A DNA stretch of 64,000 bases from CAZFQG01 sp964520785 (GCA_964520785.1 CAZFQG010000003.1:1-64000), one strand, 5' to 3'. Counted from the stretch's first letter, positions 40,941-50,493 are shown. Numbers and translations: made by a program. The notes: a model not told the origin generated them from the letters alone.

Positions 40941-41396
40941 ATGAAACCACCAGTTGCCTCGTTAAGGTTGCAGAAAGAATTCGGATTGGACCGAAATAAA
41001 CGAAAAGGGGCCTCCGCGGTTGAATTCGCGTTGGTGGCTCCGATTTTTCTGATGTTGGTTTTCGGGATGATCGAGTTCGGTCGCGCCATTATGGTTCAAC
41101 AAGTGGTGACGAACGCGTCTCGTGAAGGCGCGAGGGTCGCCGTATTGGACGGATCGACGTCCGCCGAGGTATATGACAAAGTTCGAAAGTATTTGGAAAG
41201 CGCGTCCATTCCCATGAACACGGCCGCGAAGGTAAGTGTCGTTCCGGACCCGCCGAGCAGTGCCGGTTATGGCGAACCCGTATCCGTGAGCGTGTCCGTT
41301 CCCTACTCGTCGATAAGCTGGGTTCCAGGCGCCTCTCACTTAAAAGGGGTGACGTTGGACGCCACTTCGGTCATGCGTCGAGAAACGGTTCAGTGA
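40941..41396 (+). CDS. tadE: TadE-like pseudopilin
   Basis: The 151-residue product has a basic leader followed by RKGASAVEFALVAPIFLMLV-FGMIEFGRAIMVQQ, the TadE pattern: cleavage region, conserved Glu and one hydrophobic helix, then a small extracytoplasmic part (about 60-150). TadE is a minor pilin-like part of the Tad (Flp) pilus machine. ATG 40941 is chosen by the leader and by AAAAAAGGGA upstream. cpaB starts 15 bases after its stop. Confidence 0.88.
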   Translation: MKPPVASLRLQKEFGLDRNKRKGASAVEFALVAPIFLMLVFGMIEFGRAIMVQQVVTNASREGARVAVLDGSTSAEVYDKVRKYLESASIPMNTAAKVSVVPDPPSSAGYGEPVSVSVSVPYSSISWVPGASHLKGVTLDATSVMRRETVQ

Positions 41397-41411
41397 CGGA
41401 GATGTGAAGGT

Positions 41412-42560
41412 ATGCGAACTCGATCAGTAATACTATTGGCTCTGGCGCTGGTCTGCGGCTTGATCGCCGCGATCGGAATCAACCAGGTGATGGCGAACCG
41501 GAAGAACGAGCATAGGCCGACCGGCGAGACGAAGGCGATTTTCGTCGCGACGATGGATATTGCACCCGGCGATCCGATAACTCCCAAGTCGGTAAAACTG
41601 GAGGAATGGCCCGCCGGCAAGATCCCGGAGGATGCGCTTTCTCAAATCGAGCAGATGGACGGACGCAGGGCGAAGGTGAAACTGTACCCGGGCGAAGTGC
41701 TCCGGGACATCAAGTTGTTCAAGAAGGGGGAAACCGGGCACCTGGCGACGGAGTTGATCCCCCATGGATACCGCGTCGTGGCGGTCGAGGTGGATGAGGT
41801 GGCGGGAGGGGGTGCCCTGATTCGCCCCGGAGACCGCGTCGACGTGTTGATTCACCTGGAGCGGAACCCACATAAGGGAATCGAAACGACGACGACGCAG
41901 ACCGTCTTGCAGGACGCCAAGGTTTTCGCGGTCGGCGCCGTATTCAAGGTCGATCCGGGACGCGACGACGAGAAATCGCTCCAGGCAAAAACGATCTCCC
42001 TGTTAGTAACTCCGGAGCAGGCGCAGAAGGTAACGATGGCGTCCGAAATGGGTAAAATCCGACTGACGCTGCGGAGCCATTCCGACAGTATGCAGTCGAA
42101 CTTGAGTCCCACCTCCCCCAGCTTCCTCCATCATCTGGGAGAAGGCGCATCCCGGCTGCAGGAGAGCCTGTTCAAGCCCGGACCCGCGGAGTCGAACGAG
42201 CTGCCCAAGAGGAGTGGTATCCTCGACTTCCTCAACCAGTTGTCGAAGGAATCAAAGACGGAGCCCGCCGCGCGGGAGTCCAGCCCGGTCGCGATGGAGC
42301 CGAAGTCGGACGAGTGGACGATGCGAGTTTTGACGGGAGAGCAGGTGGCGGATGTACGAATGCAACGCGCCGGCGGGGTGGGAACGCATTGGGTTACCGT
42401 TGGCGCGGAATTCGAACCGGCCGTTCCGGCGGCGCCGCTCCCCCCGGTGCCGGAGCTTCCGGTCACGGACGTCTCGGACGGCGAGGACCACGAACCGATC
42501 GACTACGAGCCGCCCACCGGTGAGGGGGAGGTGGACGGCGAAGCGAGCCATCCACTTTGA
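41412..42560 (+). CDS. cpaB: Flp pilus assembly protein CpaB/RcpC
   Basis: A 382-residue protein begins with one transmembrane segment (VILLALALVCGLIAAIGINQ), then a SAF domain (about 42-110; AIFVATMDIAPGDPITPKSV) and the RcpC/CpaB region (VAVEVDEVAGGGALIRPGDR-VDVLI). It is thought to line the periplasmic path next to the secretin. GAAGG lies before the ATG. It sits between tadE and cpaC as in other Tad operons. The C-terminal 120 residues are longer and more acidic than usual (EDHEPIDYEPPTGEGEVDGE). Confidence 0.9.
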   Translation: MRTRSVILLALALVCGLIAAIGINQVMANRKNEHRPTGETKAIFVATMDIAPGDPITPKSVKLEEWPAGKIPEDALSQIEQMDGRRAKVKLYPGEVLRDIKLFKKGETGHLATELIPHGYRVVAVEVDEVAGGGALIRPGDRVDVLIHLERNPHKGIETTTTQTVLQDAKVFAVGAVFKVDPGRDDEKSLQAKTISLLVTPEQAQKVTMASEMGKIRLTLRSHSDSMQSNLSPTSPSFLHHLGEGASRLQESLFKPGPAESNELPKRSGILDFLNQLSKESKTEPAARESSPVAMEPKSDEWTMRVLTGEQVADVRMQRAGGVGTHWVTVGAEFEPAVPAAPLPPVPELPVTDVSDGEDHEPIDYEPPTGEGEVDGEASHPL

Positions 42561-42720
42561 AGATTCAAGGATTCGAGTAGCGGTCGCCATAGCGGCCGAG
42601 AGGGGGGCCCGGCGCGCCGGAGCCGACCCGGAGAGTTCGATTCGCGAATTTGGAGTACGGTTCGACGACCGCGAACGAACGTAACATACGAGTATTCCCC
42701 GAGTGCAAGGAAGCACCGAC

Positions 42721-44226
42721 ATGATTAATCGCCATTTTTGTCTGAATATCGTCGCGGCCGGTTTCGCGGGCTGCGTGCTGCTTGGGGGCTCTCCCGGATG
42801 GGGAGCGGAGGGGGAGAACGGTTCGATCATCGTGAATGTCCAAGAGCTTTCGGGGCGGCTGGAGATGACGATTCACACGAGCCGTATACTGGAACTCGCG
42901 AAGAAGATCGCGATTACCCAGGTCAACGATCCGGAGATTCTCAAGCCGACCGCGCTCTCGCCGACGCAGGTTCAGGTTTCCGCGCTGAAGGCGGGAGTCA
43001 CCCAAGTGAACCTCTGGGACGAGGACAATCATATCCACACGGTCGACGTACTGGTGAAGGGAGACGCGCAACTCCTGAAGGAGATTCTCGCGTCGCAGCT
43101 TCCGAATTCCCGCCTCGACGCGGTTCCCGTGGGCGACGGCGTCTTGATCACCGGCTTCGTGCAACAGCCCGGACACGCGGCCCTGGCGGTGAAAGTGGCG
43201 GAGGAGTTCTTTCCGAAGGTGATCGACAATGTGACCGTCCGCGGGGTGCATCAGGTGTTGCTGCACGTGAAGACGATGGAGGTTTCTCGGACGAAGCTGC
43301 GTCAGCTCGGTTTCAATTGGAACGAAATCGCCAGAGGCTTTCAGATCGTATCCGCTCCGGCGGAAATCGCGTCGCCCGATTTCCGGTTCAACATCATCAA
43401 CGGTTCGGAACATTTCGACGGCTTCATGCGCGCCATGCGGGAGGACGGCCTCTTGAAAGTCCTGGCGGAACCGACGCTGAATACCGTCAGCGGCAGGCCG
43501 GCCGTATTTTTGGTGGGGGGCGAGGTTCCCATCCTGACGCCGCAGAGCCTTGGTACCGTGACGATCACCTACAAGAAGTACGGTACGAAGATCGATTTCA
43601 TCCCATACGTGCTCGACAATGAGCGCATCCGGCTGGAGGTGCGGCCCGAGATCAGTGACATCGACAACCAGCGGAGTTCGACGTACGAGGGGTGGACGTT
43701 GTACGCGTTCAACACGCGCCAAGTCGATACGGGCGTCGAACTCAAGGCGGGTCAGACGCTGGCGATCGCCGGTCTGGTTCAATACCGACTGGAGGCACAA
43801 CGGCGAGCGCTTCCCTGGCTGGGAGAACTCCCCTACGTGGGCGCCGCGTTTCGCGGCGTCGAGGAGCAGCAAAACGAGATCGAGTTGCTCATTTTGGTGA
43901 CGCCGGAAATCGTTGCGCCGATGGATGCCGACGAGGTCCCTCCGTGCGGACCCGGCTTCGGCACGACGAGCCCCAACGATTTCGAGTTATACGTCAAGGG
44001 GCATATCGAGGTCCCGGTATGCCGGACCGCGAACGGGTGCGCTACGGCGGGGGTCCCGTGCGAGGACGGCGGCGTGGGGACGCTTCGCGAGATCGCGCCT
44101 CCGGGTGCCGGCAACGACGCGGGCGATGTTGCCCGAAGAACCGATGCGAACGACGCGGCGACGGGCGAACGGACCGCGAAAGCGCCCGGTTTCATCGGCC
44201 CGGTCGGTTACGACGAGCTAAAATAA
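42721..44226 (+). CDS. cpaC: Tad secretin CpaC/RcpA
   Basis: The 501-residue product forms the outer-membrane channel of the Tad pilus. It has a signal peptide (residues 1-29), a BON/pilus domain (about 35-165; LPNSRLDAVPVGDGVLITGF), and the secretin domain (about 225-400; VLAEPTLNTVSGRPAVFLVG-GEVPI, then TGVELKAGQTLAIAGLVQYR and LILVTPEIVAP). The final 90 residues (PGAGNDAGDVARRTDANDAA) are low-complexity. ATG 42721 follows AAGGAAG; an upstream in-frame start at 42703 is less likely. cpaE follows after 196 bases. Confidence 0.9.
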   Translation: MINRHFCLNIVAAGFAGCVLLGGSPGWGAEGENGSIIVNVQELSGRLEMTIHTSRILELAKKIAITQVNDPEILKPTALSPTQVQVSALKAGVTQVNLWDEDNHIHTVDVLVKGDAQLLKEILASQLPNSRLDAVPVGDGVLITGFVQQPGHAALAVKVAEEFFPKVIDNVTVRGVHQVLLHVKTMEVSRTKLRQLGFNWNEIARGFQIVSAPAEIASPDFRFNIINGSEHFDGFMRAMREDGLLKVLAEPTLNTVSGRPAVFLVGGEVPILTPQSLGTVTITYKKYGTKIDFIPYVLDNERIRLEVRPEISDIDNQRSSTYEGWTLYAFNTRQVDTGVELKAGQTLAIAGLVQYRLEAQRRALPWLGELPYVGAAFRGVEEQQNEIELLILVTPEIVAPMDADEVPPCGPGFGTTSPNDFELYVKGHIEVPVCRTANGCATAGVPCEDGGVGTLREIAPPGAGNDAGDVARRTDANDAATGERTAKAPGFIGPVGYDELK

Positions 44227-44422
44227 GGTGAGGCGGCTGCGCGGTCCGATGAGGGCCGAGCCTCGCGTATCCGCGGTCCCGGGCTCCCGGCGGCCGATCT
44301 TGCCCATCGGCGGAGGAGTCCTTGCCGCGCGAGGCGGCGTCGCCGTCAAGCGACGCTCTTCGAGGAAGTAGCGAACAAAACGGGCGATCACCGATGAATC
44401 TCCGCGAGATGGAACCGACCCT

Positions 44423-45643
44423 ATGAGTAACGTTCTCCGCCTGGCTCTTGTCGATCCGAACGACACGACCCGCGAGACCACCAAGGCGATGCTCCTGGAC
44501 ATGGACATGGTCTGGTTGGAGGCGGAATGTTCGCGTTATGAGTTTTTTGCCGACGTGGTGGCCCAGACGACGCCGGATATCGGCCTGGTCGCCCTCGATT
44601 CGGATGAGAACAAGGCGCTGCAACTGATCCAGCGGCTTTCGTCGGAATGCCCCGACTGCGCCATTCTCGTCTGCAGCTCGTCCAACGACGGAAACCTGAT
44701 CTTGCGGACGATGCGCGCCGGCGCGAAGGAATTCCTGACGACGCCGATGCGTCTGGAGGACCTCCTGACGGCCATCGGCCGGATCAGCGATCGACGCTTC
44801 GTCGGCGGGGAGGGGGCGCAGCGCGGCAGCCATATCATCGCCGTCGCCGGCACGACCGGAGGAGTCGGAACTACCAGTATCGCCGTCAACCTGGGATGCG
44901 CCTTGGCCGCCGATGAACGGAACACGGCGGTACTCGTCGATCTGGACCTTTGCCTCGGCGACGCCGACGTCCTGTTGGACACGATCCCCGACTACACCCT
45001 GACCGACGTCGCCGAAAACGTCAGCCGGCTCGATTTTTCCTTACTGAAGAAATCGCTCACGAAGCACGATTCGGGTCTGTTCCTCCTCCCGCGGCCCGCG
45101 CAGCTCGAAGAAACGTCGATCGTCACGCCGGATGACATGCGAAAGGTGTTGGGGCTTCTCAAGGCGTGTTTCACGCACGTGATTCTGGATATTTCAAAGG
45201 GGTATTCCCAGGTCGATCTGGCCGCCTTGGAGATGGCGCAGGAAGTCCTTCTGGTGCTGCAGCTCGACTTGCCCTGTTTGCGGAACACGGTCCGGTTGCT
45301 CATGTCGTTCAACGAGATGAGCGGGTTGGGAGACAAGACCCGCGTCGTCGTCAATCGCAGCAGCCTGGACAGCGCTCATATTACGGTTAAGAAGGCCGAG
45401 GAAATCATCGGCAAGCCGATCTTCTGGCAACTGCCCAATGACTATCGCGCCATGATCGACGCGAGGAACAACGGCGTTCCGCTTCTCGAACAGGCGCCGA
45501 AGGCCGCCATTACTCATTCGCTCGGCGCGCTCGCCAAGGCGTTGACCAGCGACAAGACGCTTACGCAGGCCGAAATGGAAGGAAAGGGGGGCGGTATCGG
45601 CCGGTTCTTCCGGTTCCTCTCTCCCACCAGCGAGAAGAAATAA
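44423..45643 (+). CDS. cpaE: Tad locus ATPase CpaE/TadZ
   Basis: The product has 406 residues: an N-terminal response-regulator-like receiver (about 1-120; LALVDPNDTTRETTKAMLLD, without a clear phospho-acceptor set) and a ParA/MinD-type ATPase (about 138-390). The latter has the Walker motif AGTTGGVGTTSIAVNLGCAL, then LVDLDLCLGDADVLLDTIPD. TadZ places the pilus machine at a cell pole. Its TAA overlaps the hslV ATG by one base. The usual next genes (cpaF ATPase, tadB, tadC, flp) are missing here, so the locus is split or partial. Confidence 0.9.
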   Translation: MSNVLRLALVDPNDTTRETTKAMLLDMDMVWLEAECSRYEFFADVVAQTTPDIGLVALDSDENKALQLIQRLSSECPDCAILVCSSSNDGNLILRTMRAGAKEFLTTPMRLEDLLTAIGRISDRRFVGGEGAQRGSHIIAVAGTTGGVGTTSIAVNLGCALAADERNTAVLVDLDLCLGDADVLLDTIPDYTLTDVAENVSRLDFSLLKKSLTKHDSGLFLLPRPAQLEETSIVTPDDMRKVLGLLKACFTHVILDISKGYSQVDLAALEMAQEVLLVLQLDLPCLRNTVRLLMSFNEMSGLGDKTRVVVNRSSLDSAHITVKKAEEIIGKPIFWQLPNDYRAMIDARNNGVPLLEQAPKAAITHSLGALAKALTSDKTLTQAEMEGKGGGIGRFFRFLSPTSEKK

Positions 45644-46239
45644 TGCGAAAAAGGAATTTTCCGCTCGGGCCGGAAGGCTCCGTGCGCCCGCGGCGCGTCG
45701 CGGTGCGGTCCACGACGATTCTCTGCGTGCGCAGGGGAAACAAGGCGGCCCTGGGGGGCGACGGTCAGGTCACCATGGGGTCTTCGATCATGAAGGCGGA
45801 CGCCATGAAGATCCGCCGCCTGATGGAGGGGGGGGTCCTAGTGGGTTTCGCCGGCGCCACCGCCGACGCCTTCGCCCTTTTGGAACGTTTCGAAACGAAG
45901 CTCAAGGACTATCCCGAGAACGTGCCGCGCGCGGCCATCGAGCTAGCGAAGGACTGGCGGACCGATCGTTCTCTGCGGCGGCTCGAAGCACTCATGGCGA
46001 TTGTCGATAAATCCCACACGCTCCTCCTGACCGGGACCGGCGACGTCATTCAACCGTCGGACGGCGTACTGGCAATCGGCTCCGGCGGAAACTACGCCCT
46101 GGCCGCCGCCAGGGCCCTTCTGGCTCATACCGACTTGACAGCGGCCGAAATCGTGCGAAAATCCTTGGAAATCGCCGCCGACATCGACGTCTACACGAAC
46201 CGGAATATCATCCTGGAGGAACTGGATTGCGAAACCTAA
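45643..46239 (+). CDS. hslV: ATP-dependent protease subunit HslV
   Basis: HslV is the Thr-protease ring of the HslUV degradation machine. The 198-residue product contains STTILCVRRGNKAALGGDGQ (the first Thr of TT is the catalytic Thr1), GFAGATADAFALLERFE and VLAIGSGGNYALAAARAL. Thr1 is residue 24, so 23 residues must be removed, far more than the single Met in E. coli. GTG codons inside this stretch could be the true start, but the ATG overlap with cpaE supports the longer form. It overlaps hslU by 13 bases. Confidence 0.94.
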   Translation: MRKRNFPLGPEGSVRPRRVAVRSTTILCVRRGNKAALGGDGQVTMGSSIMKADAMKIRRLMEGGVLVGFAGATADAFALLERFETKLKDYPENVPRAAIELAKDWRTDRSLRRLEALMAIVDKSHTLLLTGTGDVIQPSDGVLAIGSGGNYALAAARALLAHTDLTAAEIVRKSLEIAADIDVYTNRNIILEELDCET

Positions 46240-47564
46240 CGCCCCGCAAAATCGTCGAGGAACTCGACCGGCACATCATCGGCCAGAGCGAGGCCAAAAG
46301 GGCCGTCGCCGTCGCCGTGCGGAACCGCTGGCGACGACAGCAGCTCAGCGAAGAGATGCGGGTGGAGGTGGCGCCGAAGAACATTCTCATGATTGGGCCG
46401 ACCGGCGTGGGAAAAACCGAGATTGCGCGGCGACTGGCCAACTTGACCGGGGCCCCTTTCATCAAGGTGGAGGCGACGAAGTATACCGAGGTCGGCTACT
46501 ACGGTCGCGACGTCGAGAGCATGATCCGCGAACTCGTCGAGAACGCCATCGGACTGGTTCGCGAGCGGGAACGGGAATCGGTCGAGGGAGAGGCGGAAAT
46601 GCGGACCAATGAACGCCTCCTGGACCTCCTCGTCCCGACTCCGCGGACGTTCGACGTCTCGGCCGATTCCCCCGATTCTCCGGAGCGGCACGAGCGGGTC
46701 CGCGAAAAGATGCGCGCGATGCTCGTCACCGGAGAACTGGACGAGCGGATGGTCGAGCTGACGACGGAACAGCGCGCGGTTCCCATGATGGTCACCGGGC
46801 TGGGACCGGAGCAGATGGATTTCGACATCCAAGGCATGTTCGAGAAGATCATGCCGAAAACCACGGTCCGGCGGGAACTGAAGGTGAAGGACGCGCGCAA
46901 GGTCATCTTCGAGCAGGAGTGCGACGCCCTGATCAACCAAGAGAACGTGCAGTCAGCGGCGATCGACCTGGCGGAGAACACCGGCATCATCTTCATCGAC
47001 GAGATTGACAAGGTCGTCGCCGGCGAAAAGACCCAGGGGGCGGACGTCTCGCGCCAGGGAGTGCAACGCGACTTGCTCCCGATCGTCGAGGGGACGACGG
47101 TGCAAACGCGCTACGGCTACGTCAAGACGGACCACATTCTCTTCGTCGCGGCCGGTGCCTTCCACGGCTCGAAGCCGAGCGACCTGATGCCGGAATTGCA
47201 GGGTCGCTTTCCCATCCGCGTGGAACTCAACGACCTGACCAAAGACGATTTCGTCCGTATCCTCACCGAGCCGAAAGGTTCCCTGACGAAGCAATACCGC
47301 GCTCTTCTGGAAACGGAAAACGTCGACATCGTCTTCGAGCAGGACGCCGTCGAATCGCTCGCGGACTACGCTTTCCGCGTCAACCGCACCACCCAAAACA
47401 TCGGTGCGCGGCGGCTCTATACGATTCTGGAAAGGGTTCTCGAGGAACTCAGTTTCGAGGCTCCGGACATGAACATGGGCCGCGTCGTCATCAACGCCTC
47501 CTACGTACAACGGCGGCTGGACAAAATCGCCTCGGATGAAGACCTAAGCAAGTTCATCCTGTAG
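46227..47564 (+). CDS. hslU: ATP-dependent protease ATPase subunit HslU
   Basis: HslU unfolds and feeds substrates to HslV. The 445-residue AAA+ protein starts at TTG inside the end of hslV. It has RKIVEELDRHIIGQSEAKRA, Walker A IGPTGVGKTEIARRLA, Walker B GIIFIDEIDKV, GADVSRQGVQRDLLPIVEGT, and a C-terminal small domain (QNIGARRLYTILERVLEELS, sensor 2) ending DEDLSKFIL, matching the HslU tail that docks into HslV. Length and motifs are normal. A GC-rich hairpin follows at 47652. Confidence 0.96.
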   Translation: MRNLTPRKIVEELDRHIIGQSEAKRAVAVAVRNRWRRQQLSEEMRVEVAPKNILMIGPTGVGKTEIARRLANLTGAPFIKVEATKYTEVGYYGRDVESMIRELVENAIGLVRERERESVEGEAEMRTNERLLDLLVPTPRTFDVSADSPDSPERHERVREKMRAMLVTGELDERMVELTTEQRAVPMMVTGLGPEQMDFDIQGMFEKIMPKTTVRRELKVKDARKVIFEQECDALINQENVQSAAIDLAENTGIIFIDEIDKVVAGEKTQGADVSRQGVQRDLLPIVEGTTVQTRYGYVKTDHILFVAAGAFHGSKPSDLMPELQGRFPIRVELNDLTKDDFVRILTEPKGSLTKQYRALLETENVDIVFEQDAVESLADYAFRVNRTTQNIGARRLYTILERVLEELSFEAPDMNMGRVVINASYVQRRLDKIASDEDLSKFIL

Positions 47565-47651
47565 CCGGGCCCGCCTTCGCCCCTGGTTTTCGCGTACATG
47601 AACTTCGGGGCACCATCGAATCAAGACCGACGGTTCTTTCCGCCGCCGGGT

Positions 47652-47680
47652 GGCCGCCCTTACGGTTTTCCGCGGCGGCC
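47652..47680 (+). terminator. Hairpin downstream of hslVU
   Basis: GGCCGCC and GGCGGCC pair over 7 bp around a 15-base loop, 88 bases after the hslU stop. No T-run follows; it is a weak terminator candidate. Confidence 0.3.
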
Positions 47681-47748
47681 GACCAGCCGTGAAGCGAGCT
47701 TCAACGCCAAATCGCAAGCGACGAATACGCGAATTGTCGAAAAACAGC

Positions 47749-47777
47749 TTGCGTAAACGAGGCAAGGCTGCTACAGT
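47749..47777 (+). promoter_or_regulatory. Candidate promoter of the DUF1559 gene
   Basis: TTGCGT, a 17-base spacer and TACAGT (4 of 6) lie 62 bases before the DUF1559 start. The spacing is ideal and the boxes moderate. Confidence 0.35.
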
Positions 47778-47839
47778 AGATTGCGTCGTTTAGCCATGGT
47801 TTAGTCGGTCTTGGTTTTCTGCCCCGGGGAGAACGGGCG

Positions 47840-48814
47840 ATGATGCGTCGCGGTTTTACTTTGGTCGAGCTTCTGGTGGTGATCGCCATCATCGGGATTC
47901 TGATCGCGCTGCTCCTTCCGGCGGTGCAGGCGGCCCGAGAGGCGGCACGGCGAAGCCAGTGCGCAAATAACCTCCGGCAGGTGGGTACCGCCCTTTTGAA
48001 CTACGAAAGTGCAGTCGGGGCCTTTCCGCCAGGTGGGCTCTATTCCCCCAACGGAGGATACGGCCACTCCTGGTGGATTCGGATCATGCAGTACATCGAG
48101 CAGGACGCCATCCACGGTCTGTTCGACGCCGAAGGCAAGGGAAGTCCCAACGGCTACACCGGCTGGGTCGGCGGCGATGGGTACGCCGGAAACGTTCGCA
48201 ACCGGAATCTGCTCCGCGACAAGTTCTTCCCCTTTATGTACTGTCCTTCGAGCGACCTCCCCAAATTCGTCCTCAATAACGCCGAGCACAACAACGGCAA
48301 CTGCATGTCCGCCACGTACACCGGGGTCGCCGGCGCGGCGGACCATTCCAGCGCCCGCAACCGCGCGGGAACGGCGTCTTGGGGCAAGGTCTGTGCCGGC
48401 GGAACGCTCGTCATGCTCGAGAAGGTCTCCATCCGCGATATCTCCGACGGAACCACCAACACGATAATGGTCGCCGAGCAGTCCGGCTGGTGCATCAACG
48501 CACAAGGGACCAAGACGGACTGCCGAAGCGATTGCTTCCACGGATTTCCCATGGGCCCCGGGAACGACGGTTGGGACAGGGCCTTCAACGTGACCTGCGT
48601 GCTCCACCGGATTAACGAAAAATCCATGAGCGCGCTGGGCGTCGACGGAAACTGCGGGCCCAACCGGCCCATCCACTCGGCCCATCCGGGCGGCGCCCAG
48701 GTCGTCATGGCCGACGGCTCGGCCCGATTCATGCAGGAAGACACGCAAATTCAGGTTTTATACGATTTGTCGAACCGGGATGACGGACATGTGCTATCGG
48801 ATTCGGATTTCTAG
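47840..48814 (+). CDS. DUF1559 domain protein with prepilin-like N-terminus
   Basis: The 324-residue product starts MMRRGFTLVELLVVIAIIGI, a type IV prepilin cleavage and methylation signal, then LPAVQAAREAARRSQCANNL and the DUF1559 (SBP_bac_10) domain up to AHPGGAQVVMADGSARFMQE. This family is massively expanded in planctomycetes and nearly confined to that group, so it is a strong taxon marker. The molecules are probably pseudopilins of surface appendages. The last 35 bases overlap the following lipoprotein gene. The A24 peptidase at 40312 could process it. Confidence 0.93.
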   Translation: MMRRGFTLVELLVVIAIIGILIALLLPAVQAAREAARRSQCANNLRQVGTALLNYESAVGAFPPGGLYSPNGGYGHSWWIRIMQYIEQDAIHGLFDAEGKGSPNGYTGWVGGDGYAGNVRNRNLLRDKFFPFMYCPSSDLPKFVLNNAEHNNGNCMSATYTGVAGAADHSSARNRAGTASWGKVCAGGTLVMLEKVSIRDISDGTTNTIMVAEQSGWCINAQGTKTDCRSDCFHGFPMGPGNDGWDRAFNVTCVLHRINEKSMSALGVDGNCGPNRPIHSAHPGGAQVVMADGSARFMQEDTQIQVLYDLSNRDDGHVLSDSDF

Positions 48815-49229
48815 CGGCGTTTTCGTGGGTCTGGCGTGGGCGTGCCTGCTGTTGCCGGTTCTTACCGGTTGCGGCGGTAGAGAACCACGGGGAAAGGTCT
48901 TTGGGACCGTGACCTTCCGGGGGGCGCCCGTCCCCCAGGGACTAGTCATGTTCAGCAACCAGGAGAAGGGGCTCTTTTTCACCGCCGAACTGGACGCTCA
49001 GGGAAACTATTCGGTGAGGACGGCCGATGGCGAGGGACTCCCATTGGGTACGTACGAGGTCAGCGTGAACCCGCCGGTTCTGGACGCGCCTCCGATCGGA
49101 GCGGTCATGCAGCCGGCCCGGATTCCGGAGTTCGCGAATATCCCGCATCGATATCGCACGGCGGCGACGAGCGGTCTGACGCTGGAGGTCCGGGAGGGGG
49201 ATAACCCCTTGAATATCGAGATGCGCTGA
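48780..49229 (+). CDS. Small lipoprotein with carboxypeptidase-regulatory-like fold
   Basis: A 149-residue product with a lipoprotein signal (WACLLLPVLTGCGG) and one beta-sandwich domain (KVFGTVTFRGAPVPQGLVMF, then AQGNYSVRTADGEGLPLGTY). Small proteins of this type follow DUF1559 genes in many planctomycetes, often overlapping as here. Their task is unknown; a role in anchoring or chaperoning the partner is a guess. ATG at 48780 lies within the end of the DUF1559 frame. Confidence 0.85.
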   Translation: MTDMCYRIRISSGVFVGLAWACLLLPVLTGCGGREPRGKVFGTVTFRGAPVPQGLVMFSNQEKGLFFTAELDAQGNYSVRTADGEGLPLGTYEVSVNPPVLDAPPIGAVMQPARIPEFANIPHRYRTAATSGLTLEVREGDNPLNIEMR

Positions 49230-49302
49230 AGAAGGGGAAAGGTTCGCGATCATCGGCGAAAGAGAGGGGACGCGGCGCGGGTTTTCGGCCGGTCGCGGCG
49301 CC

Positions 49303-50493
49303 TCATGCCTCGAACTTTCGGATCGGTTCTTCGTCCAAGACGAAGTCCTCGCGGCTCTCTTCGGTTTGGAAGACGGGCACTTCGAACTCCGCCTTGTAGT
49401 CGATGCCGGGAGTTTTCGCTTCCACGACGAGATGCCAGGAGATTCGTGCGTTCGCATCGGTCGGCCGGGCATCGTAGGGAATCGCGAAAAGGACGGGAAT
49501 CGCGGAGCGGGTCGGATCATTCTCGGCCAGTTCACCGCGAATCCGGCGCGAGGTCTCCCACAGGGTGGTCGTGCTCTTCTCCTGAGTACGCCGGTTGATC
49601 AGATTGACCTCGAAGGCCTCGCTCGGCGAAATCTTCACTTTGGTGACGACCGCTCCGGAGAGGGCTCCTCCGACCACGCCGGGAACCTTGGCCATGTGGA
49701 AGACCGACGTTCCGTAGCGGGAATAGCGAAGGAGCATATACACGAACGCCGCGATCGTACCGAGTCCGATCAGCGGAAACAGCAGGAAGATTACCAGAAA
49801 GAAGTTGCCATACTTGATCTCCGGCAGGATTCCGAAGAGGGCCATCGGCCAAGATAACCCATTCCAAAACAGAGCGAAGAACCCCATGAACGCCAGGCCG
49901 AAGAGATCGTTGGACCGGATGCGCCCGGAGATCCACTCCGGTTTACTCCGCCAGGGTTCTCCGGGATGGAGTTCCATCGCCGTATCGGCGAATCGCTTCT
50001 TCCGCATCCAGATAAACGATCCGACGAACATGCCCAATCCGGCGATGCCGAAGGCGAGAACGAAAATGGCGTAGAAACCGACCATCTCCGTTCGAAGTTC
50101 CCGGTAGAGGACGGCGTTGTTCGGGTCGTCCGGATCGACATAACAGCGAAACGGCCCCTTGGACCGATGATAGCCGCTGAGTTCGCGGTATTTGTCTTGC
50201 TGGTAAGATCCGACGTTGTCGCTGCCCGAGGAAATCCCGACGCGGTCGCCGACATATTTCCTCCCCTCGATCTCGTATTCATACGTGGCGACGCACTTGT
50301 ACGTCGTCGAGTCGTCGCCCCGGTGCGACTCCAGTTCGGCGCTCGTGATCACCGCCGGCACTTCGTTCCATTCCTTCATGGCCTCGGCCTCCGAGTAGCT
50401 CGAGTACGCAAGCCATCCCATGAAGATACCGACGCCCATAAAGGGAAGGGAAAACAGCGTGAGAACCCAGGGGGCAAAACTCGATTTTCGCAT
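49303..50493 (-). CDS. DUF3592 membrane protein
   Basis: The 396-residue product has an N-terminal transmembrane helix (APWVLTLFSLPFMGVGIFMG), a DUF3592-type beta domain (about 35-125; EVPAVITSAELESHRGDDST, then GPFRCYVDPDDPNNAVLYRE), a second helix pair (VGFYAIFVLAFGIAGLGMFV), two more helices (about 210-265) and a soluble C-terminal part. The ATG at 50493 fits the helix; the upstream extension is Arg-rich and probably not coding. The function of DUF3592 is not known. It converges with the lipoprotein gene and diverges from the MscK-like gene. Confidence 0.8.
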   Translation of the reverse strand: MRKSSFAPWVLTLFSLPFMGVGIFMGWLAYSSYSEAEAMKEWNEVPAVITSAELESHRGDDSTTYKCVATYEYEIEGRKYVGDRVGISSGSDNVGSYQQDKYRELSGYHRSKGPFRCYVDPDDPNNAVLYRELRTEMVGFYAIFVLAFGIAGLGMFVGSFIWMRKKRFADTAMELHPGEPWRSKPEWISGRIRSNDLFGLAFMGFFALFWNGLSWPMALFGILPEIKYGNFFLVIFLLFPLIGLGTIAAFVYMLLRYSRYGTSVFHMAKVPGVVGGALSGAVVTKVKISPSEAFEVNLINRRTQEKSTTTLWETSRRIRGELAENDPTRSAIPVLFAIPYDARPTDANARISWHLVVEAKTPGIDYKAEFEVPVFQTEESREDFVLDEEPIRKFEA

